Positions 1 to 11,070 of a DNA stretch of 64,000 nt are shown piece after piece (the first letter of the stretch is position 1; the number at the start of each line of letters is the position of its first letter). Position numbers and translations under genes: made by a program. Under the pieces are notes generated by a model. That model saw only the letters and a program-made list of their open reading frames with translations, ran no database searches and was not told the DNA's origin. Source of the DNA: Physcomitrium patens (lineage: Eukaryota > Streptophyta > Bryopsida > Funariales > Funariaceae); assembly GCF_000002425.4 (NCBI RefSeq), contig NC_037272.1:13094174-13158173 (forward strand). The letters run 5' to 3'.

Positions 1-2
1 GG

Positions 3-245
3 TTTGGACCATATATTGTCAAAAAGGTACACAACAATGGAACATATTCATTACAAGAACTTGATGGTACAGAATTGAAGGTACTTATAGCAGGCAAACG
101 AATCAAGTTATTTAAACAAAGACATGAAGAAATTTTTTTTGATGAAGAACAAACTTCAATACAAGATATTGAGATTAGAATAGAAGAGCACACTGAAAAT
201 CAAGAATTGTACCAAGATGAAGAACATTCCAAATCAACATATTGA
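3..245 (+). CDS. Integrase C-terminal tail of gypsy element A (partial)
   Basis: Open frame entering from the left window edge and ending at a TGA. It begins GPYIVKKV, continues with a G-x-Y-x-L-x-x-L-D-G pattern, then turns acidic (Glu/Asp-rich). GPY/F followed by a YxLxxLDG block is the C-terminal DNA-binding module of Ty3/gypsy integrases, so this is the last 80 residues or so of a pol polyprotein whose catalytic part lies outside the window. About 35 bp after the stop comes a G8 polypurine tract (283-290) and then the 3' LTR at 296, exactly the order expected at the end of a gypsy element. There is no chromodomain, so element A is not of the same clade as chromoviruses B, D, E and F. No internal stop is seen. 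Confidence 0.75.
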   Translation, partial: FGPYIVKKVHNNGTYSLQELDGTELKVLIAGKRIKLFKQRHEEIFFDEEQTSIQDIEIRIEEHTENQELYQDEEHSKSTY

Positions 246-280
246 AGAATTGTTGGTGCATGCCGAAGGATGCACAGATT

Positions 281-295
281 CAGGGGGGGGCTGGA
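281..295 (+). promoter_or_regulatory. Polypurine tract of element A
   Basis: A run of eight G preceded by CA and followed by CTGGA lies immediately before the LTR start (TGTCATG). It would prime plus-strand DNA synthesis. Position and composition are diagnostic; the exact primer ends are inferred. Confidence 0.7.
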
Positions 296-1825
296 TGTCA
301 TGATGTAATATGACTAGTAGGTGAAAGGGTGAAGAAATACATCATGTTTTGAGGATCTCACTTCAAAAATATTGTAGCAAATTATCTTGGAAAAATAGAT
401 ATTAGTAAAAAGGTAGAAAAATTAAAGGTGCTAATGCTGCCCTTTTACAAATTATGCTTCTATTTACTTTATAAGGCCATAAATAAGGCAAAACAAGGTA
501 GATTAGAAAAATAAAGGATATAAACATATGTAGGGAGGAGTTAGGAATGCAAATTAGTAAAAATTACCTCAAGAAGACGAAAGTTGATACTCGGAGAGGG
601 CCGGTTATGAACCAGGGTCGAAATCAGACCCTGGGGGACAAAACTAAGTCTCAACGACGACTCCGGGACTCTTTTGCAGAATGAAGAATGGGATTTGATA
701 GAAGATTGGATAAGGTTTCTATAGGCATTGATTTTGGATGATTTAGAGTTGATATGACTTTTTAAGAGCTTTGCAAAGTGGAGGTATGTTTTGGATGACT
801 TGGGTTTTATGAAATAAAATAGGATTTATGTTTTGAGTGATTTCGAGAGTTTTGTTGCAGATTTATGAGTGAAATTTTTTGGGTTCATGATTATAGTTGT
901 GTTAAATACATGTTGTGAATTTGAGCTCGATCTAATAGTTGAAGTGAGAGATATTGAGGTTTAAACGGGCAAGGTCTTAGAAAGTAGAATTTTAGGTCCA
1001 GTGAGGATTTTTAAGATTTCATGCAATCTACTGGTTGGATTGGTTTGATTTAGGATTTGGATTAGGATATGATTAGGTTTTGATTTAGGATTTGGATTTA
1101 GGATTTGGATTAGGATTTGGATATGGTTTAGAGTTTGGTTAGGATTTGATTTAGGGTTTGGATTAGGGTTTGATTAGTGTTTAATTTAGGATTTGGATTA
1201 GGATTTGGATTAGGATTTAGGATTTGATTAGGGTTTAGGATTGGATTAGGGTTTCGATTAGGATTTAGAATTTGGTTAGGATTTGATTTAGAATTTAGAT
1301 TAGGATTTGGATTAGGTTTTAGGGTTTGGTTAGGGTTTGATTTAGAGTTTGGATTAGGGTTTGATTAGGATTTGATTTAAGATTTAGTTTAGGATTTAGG
1401 ATTTGGATTAGAATTTAGGATTGGATTAGAGTTTGGATTAGGATTTAGGGTTTGGTATAGGATTTTATTTAAGATTTAATTTAAGATTTGTTTAGGATTT
1501 ATTAAGGTTTAAGATTTAATTAAGTTTGGTCTAAAATTTGAGTGAAATTCAATAGGATTTTAACTAAAATTAAATTAAGGTTGAATTGACATATATTTGA
1601 GTAATATTTGTGATCATTCTAATATTTTTTTAAGAATTTTATTGTTTGTTTGAAATTTCTTTGAGTTGTTTTGAATTTGATTACATTTGTTTACCATTAT
1701 TATACTCTAATTAGAGCATTGTTAATATTCTATTAGAATTAGGATTTTTTTATCGCAACTTCTATTCTTCTTTCTACAGTCAGGTGCTCGGAGCATTCTC
1801 AAGCAAGACTTTACACATTACGACA
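296..1825 (+). repeat. 3' LTR of element A (type A1, 1530 bp)
   Basis: Starts TGTCATGATGTAATATGAC and ends ATTACGACA, with TGTCR/YGACA inverted ends. A full second copy of the type is at 20695-22210, minus-strand relatives at 7872-9175 and 11601-13029, an eroded copy at 54645-56216 and a truncated one at 32597-33305. The middle carries a long telomere-like array (listed separately). Downstream sequence resumes inside the reverse transcriptase of chromovirus B, so A inserted into B; the left target duplicate is outside the window. The right flank ATGC matches ACGC at the homologous place in element E. Confidence 0.85.
1040..1530 (+). repeat. Telomere-like degenerate array inside the A1 LTR
   Basis: About 490 bp of short imperfect units alternating TTTAGG(G/A) with TTTGGAT or TTTGAT, a period of roughly 12-13 bp built on the plant telomere heptamer. 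The same array, in different unit order, is at 21431-21935 in the solo A1 LTR and, eroded, at 55500-55940. A short reverse-complement stretch (CCCTAAA-like) is at 11880-12000. Confidence 0.8.
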
Positions 1826-2825
1826 ATGCAATCCTCCATTCATCTCCTTCTTTGATGTGTACTAGATTGTATGCTCCCCAGAGATCTATTTTTGTATAGA
1901 TCTTAGCTTAATTCAACTGATCAAGAAGTCCAGATATTAAAGGTAGTGGATACCTATTCTTGATGGTAATCTTGTTGAGTCTTCGATAATCAACACACAT
2001 CCGCAATGATCCATCTTTTTTTTTCACAAATAGAATTGGAGATTTAGAATGGCGTATAAAATTCTTTGTAAGATTTTCTTCAATATACTCCTTGAGTTCA
2101 CTCAACTCATTTTGTGATAAACAGTAGATTGGTCCGAATGGCGGTTGTGCTCCTTCTTGAAGATCAATTGAACAATCATAGAGACGATATTCCGGAAGTG
2201 TATCTACATTCTTTTTTTCAAATACATCTTGAAATTCTTGATATTGGCTTGAAATACCACTTGAAGTCTTTCCACCAATAGAAACATGTGTGGTAAAAAT
2301 AATATATGGTGATTCTTTTATAGCAGCATGCAAGAAAGCTTTTGCACCTATAAACATGGGTTTAATTGAACTGGCCTTATGACTCTCTACTTGATTAACT
2401 ACACTGTTAGTTATACTTTTAGAGAAAGTAAGAATTTCGAAAATCCAATCTATTTGAGGGTTGTATTTTTCTAACCATGATAAACCTAAAATAACTAGAT
2501 TAGAGGGAGATCTAATGATATTAAATACTACAAAGCTATTATGACCATTGATTATTACTTCTATAGAAAGGATTTTGTGATTAATATCTCCAGAAGATAA
2601 TGGATGACCATCTATGACTTCTACATGAATAGGTTTAGTTTTCTTTACTAAAGATATGCTATGTCTTTTAGTAAATTCTTCATCTAAGAAATATGCTGAG
2701 GCTCCTGAATCTAACAAGGCAGAGGCTTTGTAATATTTAGGTCTTAAAATAACATTTAATGTAAAACAAGGAGAGGGCTCAGAGGAGAGAATAGGACCTT
2801 TACTAGATGTTGTGCAAGGTTCCAA
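1826..2825 (-). pseudogene. Chromovirus B pol fragment: protease and RT N-terminus
   Basis: Open from about 2825 down to a stop at 1908, with homology continuing to 1826 where element A's LTR cuts it. It has an aspartic protease with the LLDSGAS active-site motif around residues 38-44, a linker, then RT fingers ([16 protein letters not shown]) and the YPLPLIS block ending in LLDQLN. The catalytic YxDD motif, RNase H and integrase are not present on this side of A. Compared with D and E, a few residues are missing just before the FVKKKDG block. Pol lies in the -1 frame relative to gag, as in D and E. Identification as gypsy pol is firm; the start cannot be fixed because it would be made by frameshifting from gag. 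Confidence 0.85.
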
Positions 2826-2836
2826 CTGCTCGGTTC

Positions 2837-3856
2837 CTATTGTAGTTGGACAAATTCATTTTTTGACATATTATCTTCTTTCACAAACATATTGTCTTCT
2901 TTCACAGTCATTTTGTGGTCGCATTATTTCTTTGGACAATGTTGAGCAGTGTATTTTGGTTCTCCACAATATAAACATAATCCTTCTTAACGACGACGAG
3001 TCTTTTCTTGCTCAATAAGAGGTTTGAAACGTATTACGTCAATTTGCATATTGTCTACTTCCAAATGTATGTGTTAAAGAGGTGTTGGTGTTGCCATTGA
3101 ATTATGGTAACATTGAGGTCCACTTGTACGGCTCTCAGATCGGAATTTAAAAAGGCGATTATTGCACTTCACAGCAAAGTCAATTGCTTGACTCACTGTT
3201 TGAAGATCAGGTAACTTGAGCATTAATTTTTTTACCTCATATTGTAATCCGTAGAAAAATTGGCTAATAAGTGCAGCATCATCCTACTTGATATCAATTA
3301 CAAGTTGTCAAAATTGTGAAGCATACAACGTTACTGATCGATTGCCTTGTTGTAAAATATAGATCTTATTGGTGGCAACATGAATTGTATCATGTTCTCC
3401 ATACATGGATCAAAAATCTGCCAGAAAAGCCTCTAGATTATCCAATATTGAATCTTGTCGTTCAAGAAAAGATGAAAACTATGATAGTGCTGAACCTGAA
3501 AGAAGCGTATCAATGAATCTAACTTGCGATCTTGGAATTGGATAGCTTTGGGATTGAAGTTCAATCATAAGTTGTACTTGATTGATAAATTCTAAAAACT
3601 TAGATTTGGTGCCATCAAACTTCTCAGATAGAACAATTCTTGGTTCTCTAACACTGAAAGGGCATTCCACCATAGGAGAAAGGACATGATTTAATGTAGG
3701 TGTTGAAGCATCTCCAACCATTTCTATATCTTCACTTCCTGACAATCTTGTTGCTCCTTGTGGTGGTAAATTGAGTTGATGCATCGCAAGCATTAACTCC
3801 CTCAATTGCTCTTGCATTTGTGCCGTTGCACTCTTCATTTCAACAAGTTCTGCCAT
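2837..3856 (-). pseudogene. Chromovirus B gag (broken)
   Basis: Likely start ATG at 3856 (MAELVEMKS), chosen because the same start exists in E and the downstream helix is conserved. The N-terminus is a Met/Gln/Glu/Leu-rich coiled-coil-like helix. A capsid-like domain follows with the block EKFDGT..F..FINQVQ, which resembles Sushi/PEG10-type gag. The frame is broken by TGG-to-TAG after the SALS block (stop at 3479) and by later stops. A single CCHC knuckle near 2930-2970 (CLYCGEPKYTAQHC) has lost its histidine (CAC to TAC). The gag frame ends at 2837 and pol continues in the -1 frame. Function would be particle assembly and RNA packaging; this copy cannot make it. Confidence 0.8.
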
Positions 3857-4038
3857 GATAACACTAAGAAAAGAGAAGATGTCTAATATCACTCAAGACA
3901 AATAGAAGAGAGGACTTGAGAACAAAAAAAATACTAAGGACAATATCAATTCAGAAGAGGATAATTCACAACTTTTAATATGCTTATATATCTTATCAAG
4001 AAAAAGGGGTAATCCATTCTTAATCAAGATTAGACAAA

Positions 4039-4050
4039 ACTCTGATATTA
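4039..4050 (-). promoter_or_regulatory. Primer-binding site of chromovirus B, iMet-tRNA-like
   Basis: On the minus strand this reads TAATATCAGAGT, differing from the usual initiator-Met site TGGTATCAGAGC by two G-to-A and one C-to-T change. It lies 20 nt inside the LTR boundary, exactly as in E. Assignment is by similarity. Confidence 0.55.
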
Positions 4051-4070
4051 TAGGTGTAGTGTTGTCAATC

Positions 4071-4621
4071 TGTCAACGACAAGAACTCGATGAAAAAGCA
4101 ATTCAAACAAGTGAGCCTTCACTCAAAGAAAGGTAACAAAATATAAATAAACAAGTATGTATATTGAAAGAGAAACTAGAATGGCTATTGCCAAAAGACA
4201 AAGAAACTAGAGACCCTTGAAACTAGACTAGAAGTAAGAAAAGAGTTGACAAGAGTGAAGAAGGCTTCACTCTTGTCTCTATATATACTATCTAACTAGG
4301 AGCTACGTGACAATGTTCTATAGGACCTCCAATATGTGTTGACTTTGTAGGACACATGCCTTGACTTACAAGGCAAGTTTTTCTACATGTGGGCCACATA
4401 GGTAGCTTGGTCTTCAAGCTAACAATATGTGTGGCACATGGCCAACTTGTTGACCACGTTTCTAATCCAAAAAGTCAATTAAAGATACTTATGAAATCAA
4501 AGCAATGTCTATGAAGCTTCTAAGAAGCTTTCATATCAAATACTATAGAATTAACTTACTTTTACTTACTTTTATTTGCTTCTATATATTTGTATATGTA
4601 ATCATAAGTATGTCCGTGACA
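4071..4621 (-). repeat. 5' LTR of chromovirus B (551 bp)
   Basis: Plus-strand ends TGTCAACGAC and GTCCGTGACA, matching the 552-bp LTRs of E along the whole length. It contains the TATA box (TATATATA) followed by the same 13-bp-arm hairpin seen in E. The right flank CATGT continues F's protease gene, so one copy of the target duplication should start there; the other is outside the window. Confidence 0.85.
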
Positions 4622-5399
4622 CATGTAGAAGTAATAGATGGTCGACCTTTATCCTTTGGAGACGTCACTCATGAAATAATTCCATTAAAAATAATTTTTG
4701 ACAACTATAGCAGTTAAGTAGTATTTAACATCATTAGATCACTATCAAGTTCAATCATTTTAGGACTCTTATGGCTTAAAAAATACAATCTAAAAATAGA
4801 TTGAATATCACAAAAGTTAAAATTTCTTCTAATAGATCATAGAATCCTCAGATCTCTAAAAAAGTTTCTAATATCCTACAAGCTAAAACTTAAATAACAA
4901 CTTTTATTAAAGATAGAGAATTTGTGAGGGGGGCCAAATAAGGTATTATATTTTTTTTCTACGCAAATCTACAATTGAAATCTATGGTTGCTACAACAAT
5001 AAGTCTAGAGGCATATAAAGATTTTATAAATATATTTGAAAAAAAAAATACAGATATCTTGTTAAAGCATTGCCCTTAGGATTGTACGATTGACCTTCAA
5101 GAAGGTACTCAACTACCATTTGGATCCATTTATAATTTATCCACAAAATGAGCTTACAACTTTAAAAGAGTATATTGAAAAAAATATGACTAAGAATTTT
5201 ATTAGACATTCCAAGTCACCAATTAGTGCTCTGATATTATTTGTGAAGAAGAAAGATGATTCTTTAATGATGTATATTGATTATCACAGTTTTAATAAAA
5301 ACACGGTAAAGAACTGATATCCATTGGTATTGATATGTGGACTTCTTGATCAATTTAGCAAAGCAAAGATTTTTATGAAGATTGATGTATGAGACATAT
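4622..5399 (+). pseudogene. Chromovirus F pol, protease and RT fingers
   Basis: Begins inside the protease with [11 protein letters not shown], the block that follows the active site in D and E, then a degenerate linker, then RT motifs [28 protein letters not shown] and NKNTVKN, matching D/E motif by motif. The active-site aspartate lies left of B and is not seen. Several frame changes and stops occur. The J-type LTR interrupts it at 5400, inside the KIDLRGAY block of RT. A dead fragment; assignment is firm by alignment with E. Confidence 0.75.
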
Positions 5400-6651
5400 T
5401 GTTGTACTGTAATTGATTATAGTATATAAAAATTGATTAGAATATATAATATGTTCAAAAGTCTTAGTATATGTTAGAATGATTAATAGACTAATTTAAA
5501 GAGAGTGGACATAAGAAACTTTATTTTGAATTTTACCTATTTTGATTATACTATTTAAAAAAATTGTAAGACCTAAATGTTTAGTATGAAGCCTTGAGAG
5601 GAGATTAGAGCCTAAAGATGAAAATCTTAACTAGTAGGAGGCTTATTGGGAGGGATGAAAGTAAGACATGGTTGGATAAAGGCAAGGAATGAGGAACTTC
5701 ATTCCTATTGGTCGAAGGCCATGTCCAATGGACTTCAAGGAAGCTGCCCAAGGCCTTATTAGGGATTAGGATTTTTCTTTGGAAGTCATTTGAGCTTTGG
5801 AGGCTAGGATCATCAAATTTAGATTTTTGAGTATAGATTGGATGCAAATTTTTTGTGATTTGGAGTTTTCATGAAATAATTATTGGTACTCAAAGTTAAG
5901 GTATCAATTTTATGTCTATTGTCACTCTTTGGAGCATAACATACATTTACAGATAGAAACAAAGGATTAGTAACTAAAGTTGGACAGAATATTTCTTTAA
6001 TTATACTTTTTATATATTTTTTAATAAATTTGGAGTTCAAATGAAGAAATTATAGAGAGTTAAAGTCAGCACATCCAAATCAAAGGTAGTAAGTAAGTGA
6101 TTTTATTTATAGTAATGGGTAGAGCCATATCTTGAGTTTTTGGACGAATTTTTAGCTCAAACCTTTTAAAAAAGATAGATTATTGTATTAAAAAACTATA
6201 CATTTAAATTTTTTAGTATTTTAATACTTAGTTTGTGAGATATAAAAAAAATTGTACATAGATGTATAAAATCTAGGATTTGAAGCTATTGTTAGGATTT
6301 TGGTAATATCTTAAGACTCATGATAAAGTTGCAATTGAAATTTGTTGTAATAGTTTTTAAAAGTACATTAGTACTTCTTGCAAAATTTGAGTGTATTTAA
6401 ATAATCCAATTGAAAGATATGAATTTTTGAAGTTTAGAAAAAATATCCTATAAGGATATTTAAGGATTTAGAGATTTTATCATATTTTGGGTATTTTTGG
6501 AAACTTAAGATTTATATATTTGGTGTAATTGCTCTTAAAATTATTACATATATATACAAACTTAGCCTTTCTTATATCAAGACTTGATTGAGCAAATACT
6601 AGTAGCCAAGGGCCCAGTACTTTCTTAAGGCAAATTCTCTCTATCTCAACA
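5400..6651 (+). repeat. Solo LTR, type J (1252 bp) in chromovirus F
   Basis: Starts TGTTGTACTGTAA and ends CTATCTCAACA, the mutated form of the J LTR in D (26436-27696, TGTCGTACTG to CCCGACA). Shared blocks include GGACCTAAATGTTTAGTATG and a CTAGTA-type stretch near 5630. No internal region is attached, so it is a solo LTR left by LTR-LTR recombination. The target duplication is too eroded to call. Confidence 0.75.
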
Positions 6652-7871
6652 TCCTATAACTTGGTATGTATTAAAGAAGGAAATGAATAGAAGACAATAG
6701 TTTATACTAGGTATGGACATTTTGAATACAATGTCATGCCTTTTGGACTTACCAATGCTCTAGCCATATTCCAACATTTAATAAATGACATATTTCATAA
6801 GTATCTCGATGATTTTGTTGTGATCTATTTAGATGATATTTTGATCTTTTCCAAGAATCCAATAGACCACAAAAAATATATCCGTCTAATACTGAAAAAA
6901 CTATGAAAAGTTAAGTTATATGTAAAACTAAAGAAGTATGTATTTTATGCACCTCAAGTCGAATTTATTGGATATATTATTTTTATGGATCTAAAGAAGG
7001 TACAAGTAATCATCGATTGGACAAAGTAAAAAATAATACGTGATGTCCAATACTTTTTTATATTTGCAAACTTATAGGATTTTTGTTAAGAATTAATCCA
7101 AGATTGCTGCTCCATTTATATGGTTGACATGCAAGGACAAACTATACTAGGGGCCTGAAGCAGAGAAAGCTTTTCAAAGCTTAAAAAATTCTTTCATAAT
7201 AGCTCCAATTTTGATACATCTAGATTTTAACAAGCCCTATTTTATAGAAACTGATGTCTCAAACTTTGCATTGGAAGTAGTTTTGTCATAATATGGACAA
7301 GATGGCAAACTTCATTTAATTGCATTCTATTCTAAAAAAATTCTCAATGATAGAAATTAACTACAAAATCTACAATAAAGAGCTACTGGCTATTGTAGAT
7401 TCTTTTGAAGAATGGTACCTCTCGTCAAGTGATTGTATATATAGATTACAAGAATCTTAAATACTTCATATCAGTCCAAGTATTGAACCGTCACTAAGTA
7501 GATTAGAGTATATCTTTATCATAATTTGACTTTTGCATCACACCTTGACTCAAGAGCCAACAAAGATTATCACATGCATTATCAAGATATTCCTACCTTG
7601 AACCAAAAAAAAGATGAGGCAGCATATAATCAATAATAAGAAACCTTGTTAAAACCTGAGCAATTTCATCTTTGAGCAACCAATGTACTAATGCATGTGG
7701 ATTTATTATTTCTTGATCAGATTTGTAAAGCCTCAAATACAGACCCTCTTGTTCTTAATATCAAGTATCTTGTCAACAACCTTCTAAAGAATCTTCTAAT
7801 TCAAGTATGAAGTCAACCTTTTCTTCTTTGAAGAATATTTGTTCATTCATAAAGGACCAACTTGCCTGCAT
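6652..7871 (+). pseudogene. Chromovirus F pol, RT palm, RNase H, start of integrase
   Basis: Resumes RT after the J LTR and keeps the block MPFGLTNAL and the catalytic YLDD at 6826-6837. RNase H follows with FIETDVS at about 7240, the region aligned to the second catalytic block of E, then the tether to integrase. Multiple stops and small indels. It breaks at 7871 in the stretch just before the integrase HHCC zinc domain, where an A2 LTR is inserted with a perfect 4-bp duplication GCAT. The intact YLDD contrasts with D, where that motif is mutated. Confidence 0.75.
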
Positions 7872-9175
7872 TGTTGTATTATGTGTTATCTTGTTTAAAA
7901 ATGCACTGGGTACCTAGCTGTAAAAGGTAAGGTTGTAGTTTGCAAGTATTGAAGTAACCCTAATAGATTTCATCTATATGAGAAGATCATAATCCAAATT
8001 TTAATTCAAAAGTGCTAAAAAATATTCTTTTTTTTAGCCTCAATCACACATAAATCTCAATTACCTTGTTACTTTCATATTTAAGCAATTTAGAATTTTC
8101 TTATAAGCTCGAAGGCTAATCAATGAGCTTTAACAAGCTGTAACTTCTAATCTGACCATCCACTTAATGTAAAAATTTTCATGCAATTGTCAATATAAGT
8201 CTTCTATATACTTTGGAATTTTTAGACCAATCCAACTTATAGATAATGAAAAAAGCTCCAAAAATTGCACTGTTGTCACTTGGCTGCCAACTTCAAAGAT
8301 GAAGCAAAAATTCCAACAAAGTTTTCTCCTTCTCCAATTGTTAATCTTAACTCAAAATTGGTATACAACTTGATCTTCAAATCCTTCAACACTATGCCAA
8401 ATTTCATCTTGATCCAACTAATAAATCTCTAGATATCAGAGAAATCCTACTCAATTTCAAACTGCCAACTTCCAAAACCCTCTTGTGCTAAAAATTAGAT
8501 ATCTCTAAACCACACTATTAGATTATCACAAAATTTTGTATACACTTAGCACACTCAATAATCCAAACAGTGTCAAATTTTAAACTATAAATGTTGCACC
8601 ACTTGCACGAACTAGCCAAAATTGCTAGTCCTAATTATATTTTATAAAATCCAAATCACCAATAGAAATGTTGATTTTGAATAACAATTGCTAAGTCTTT
8701 AAAAATTCTACAAAAACAATCCTTATACCTTTGGAAAGAACTTTAAGCTAGCTCTTTAATTCTAATCTTTGATCATCAAATGAAATCTTAATTTGCCATA
8801 AGTAGTCATTTTAGTGACCATGACTTACAAACGGTCAACCCTTAGGTATCAATTTAATCTATCCTAAGGATTTGTTAGCCCAATCCTACCCTCAACTTGA
8901 AATTAGTATCAGCTATACCAACCATTTACCTCTTCAACCCTGATTTTATCAATTTATGGCCTTTCTAAGGCAATAAAAGAATTTCTATATCCTAAAAGGT
9001 AAAAATAGTAACTAACTTTTATCTACTTGCTATTAAGACAAAAAATAGGCTAAGAGGCTTTTATAAAAGCCATATTAAATTATTTTGAATTATTGATGAA
9101 TTAATATAATAGAGTATTAATTAAAAAATTATTTTTAGTCATATTTTTACCATATAATTGTGTCACAACACGACA
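7872..9175 (-). repeat. Solo LTR, type A2 (1304 bp), TSD GCAT
   Basis: Plus-strand ends TGTTGTATTATG and CACAACACGACA, the reverse complement of the A-type termini. Flanked by GCAT at 7868-7871 and 9176-9179, a perfect 4-bp target duplication. Unlike A1 it lacks the telomere-like array and has unique AT-rich sequence in its place. No coding region is attached. It interrupts F's integrase; joining the two sides restores alignment with E. Confidence 0.8.
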
Positions 9176-10460
9176 GCATGTTCTTCAAACACACCATGAC
9201 TTCCTTGCAATCAAACATTTCGAACATTTCAACAAGACCTTAGAACTTCTGTCTAAAGACTTTTAGTGGCCTAAAATATAAAATGATGTTAAGAAATTTG
9301 TACTATCATATAATACTTAATCAAAATCAAAAAATCCTTGACATCGGCCATTTGATCTTCTTTGACCTCTTCCTATTCCAAGACAACCATAATCATATAT
9401 CTGTATAGATTTCATTATAGATCTCCCACCATCAAACTCATTTGATACTATCTTCATATTTGTTGATCGATTGACTAAGATGGCATAAATTATATCTTGC
9501 AAAAAGTCAATTACTAGTGAAGAGATGGCAAGACTCTTTATTAACAATGTCTATCATTACCATGGATTATTAGACGACATTGTGTCAAATCTTGGGCTAC
9601 AATTTGTATTAAGGTTTTAAAAGGCACTCTTTGAGATTCTTAAGGTTGACATCAACCTTTTCTCTATCTTCTATCCTCAAACTGATAGCCAAATTGAGCA
9701 GGTCAACCAAATTTTTGAGTAATATTTGAAGTACACTATCAACTATCAATAAGACGATTGGACTTCTTATTTGTCGTTGGTAGAATTTACATATAACAAT
9801 ACAATCTATGTATCTATGCAGCAAACATCATTCTACTCAAACTACAATCATCATCCAAAGTTGGATATGATAGAGCCTTCAAAGTCGACAAATCCAATAG
9901 TAGAGGAATTTGCTACAAAGATGGTCGAACTTCAAGCAACCATGAAAACTTACCTAGAAAGGGCTCAACAATATCATAAGCTATTGGTAGATGAATTGAG
10001 GAAGGAACATCCTCTATTCTAAGTTGATGATAAAATATGGCTTCTTTGGCACAATATAAAAACCAACAAGCCATGTGATAAGTTGGACTATCGAAGGTTG
10101 GGACCATTTGTGATTCAAAAACAAATTAATTACATAACTTATCGCTTAGAGTCACCTTCATTCATGAAGATTCATTCAATCTTTCATGTTTCACTTTTGA
10201 AATGGTATAAAGAATTGAACATACCAGGTTGAAGACAACTACCATCTCTTATAGTTGAAATCAATAATCATGTTGAATTTGAGGTAGAAGAAGTATTAGA
10301 TTCAAGGATAAGATAAAGAAGGCTTAAATATTTGGTCTATTGGTGTAGATATGATATCAATGATTGCATGTGGAAACAAGTTGGCAACTTTATAAATACA
10401 CAAATGAAGGTTCAAAGGTTCTATCAATGACATCTATCCAGACCAAAAGTGGCAAAGTGA
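9176..10460 (+). pseudogene. Chromovirus F pol, integrase and chromodomain
   Basis: Starts at the His/Cys region of the integrase zinc domain, runs through the DDE core (the block around YHYHGLLDDIVSNLG and FHPQTD-like YPQTDSQIEQ), the GPF-type C-terminal module (RRLGPFVIQ, ...IFHVSLLKWYK) and a chromodomain (EVEEVLDSR ... YLVYW ... Y). It ends near a TGA at 10458-10460. The chromodomain would bind methylated histone tails and steer integration to heterochromatin. Many stops, mostly CAA/CAG/CGA/TGG-derived. Alignment to E is continuous, so the identification is sound though the copy is dead. Confidence 0.75.
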
Positions 10461-10645
10461 AGAATAGTAGCTTAGTAAGATGGCTTCACCATGAAGATTC
10501 TTAATTCTTGGCTTCATAAAGAAGTAAAAGAGGCAACCTCCGAAGAAGCAATTGTTGTCAAATATTTAGAATAGTATATGTCAGTAGTTTGAATTCATGA
10601 CCATAGCTTGTTTATATTCTTTTGATTGTATCTACTTTATATGAT

Positions 10646-10996
10646 ATGGATAGTTAAGAGATAGACGCCATCCTGGTCATACCATTTCATCCAAGTAGCT
10701 CGCAGAGACAACTCGAAGATGAAGAGCCGCTTCAACCACAAAGATGTGAAAGGATACCTAATAATAGGTCATTGGTAATTGTATTTGAGGTAGAACCTAC
10801 CTATGAGGGATATCTAAAAGGAGTGTTTGCAAGACAATTCCATAATGAAGATACCAAAGTTCATGCTTAGACACAAGTAGAAGGCTTGGGACACTATCAA
10901 TGACTAAAAGGGCCTATGAACCATTTATTTTGCAAAAAATAATTGGAATATATAGCGAACATAATGTGACAGATCTTCAACTTCTTGTACATATAT
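10646..10996 (+). pseudogene. Third ORF of chromovirus F (divergent, broken)
   Basis: Frame starting at ATG 10646 and readable to about 10996 with a few stops. Its second half aligns with the third ORF of D and E: a hydrophobic strand (SLVIVFEVE versus CLVILLEVG), then GLGHYQ-stop-LKGPMNHL versus GMGHYRWLRGPINHL, then EYIAN and a hydrophobic end. It sits in the same place, about 185 bp after the pol stop and just before the 3' LTR. The sequence is strongly diverged from D/E, yet the core pattern is kept, which argues that the ORF is an old, selected part of these elements. Function unknown; I recognise no family. Confidence 0.6.
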
Positions 10997-11070
10997 CAGC
11001 TCGCTGTAACATTGCTCCTTGAAGACCTCAAAGCTAGAAGAGGAGGTGATGTCATGAACATTAAATTAAA

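Larger units (their letters stand above)
1826..4621 (-). mobile_element. Chromovirus B, 5' half (LTR, gag, protease, start of RT)
   Basis: Minus-strand Ty3/gypsy chromovirus of the same family as D and E. Reading leftward from 4621: 5' LTR, primer-binding site, gag, protease and the N-terminal part of RT, where element A interrupts it at 1825. The rest of B must lie left of the window, beyond A. It was inserted in the protease gene of chromovirus F: the sequence right of its LTR continues F's protease in plus orientation. Its sequence is more decayed than E (several stops, His-to-Tyr in the zinc knuckle). Confidence 0.85.

Noticed and set aside
1040..1530. True telomere or subtelomere at the left side of the window
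   Set aside because: The array is degenerate, sits inside an LTR, and recurs in other LTR copies; sequence continues on both sides.
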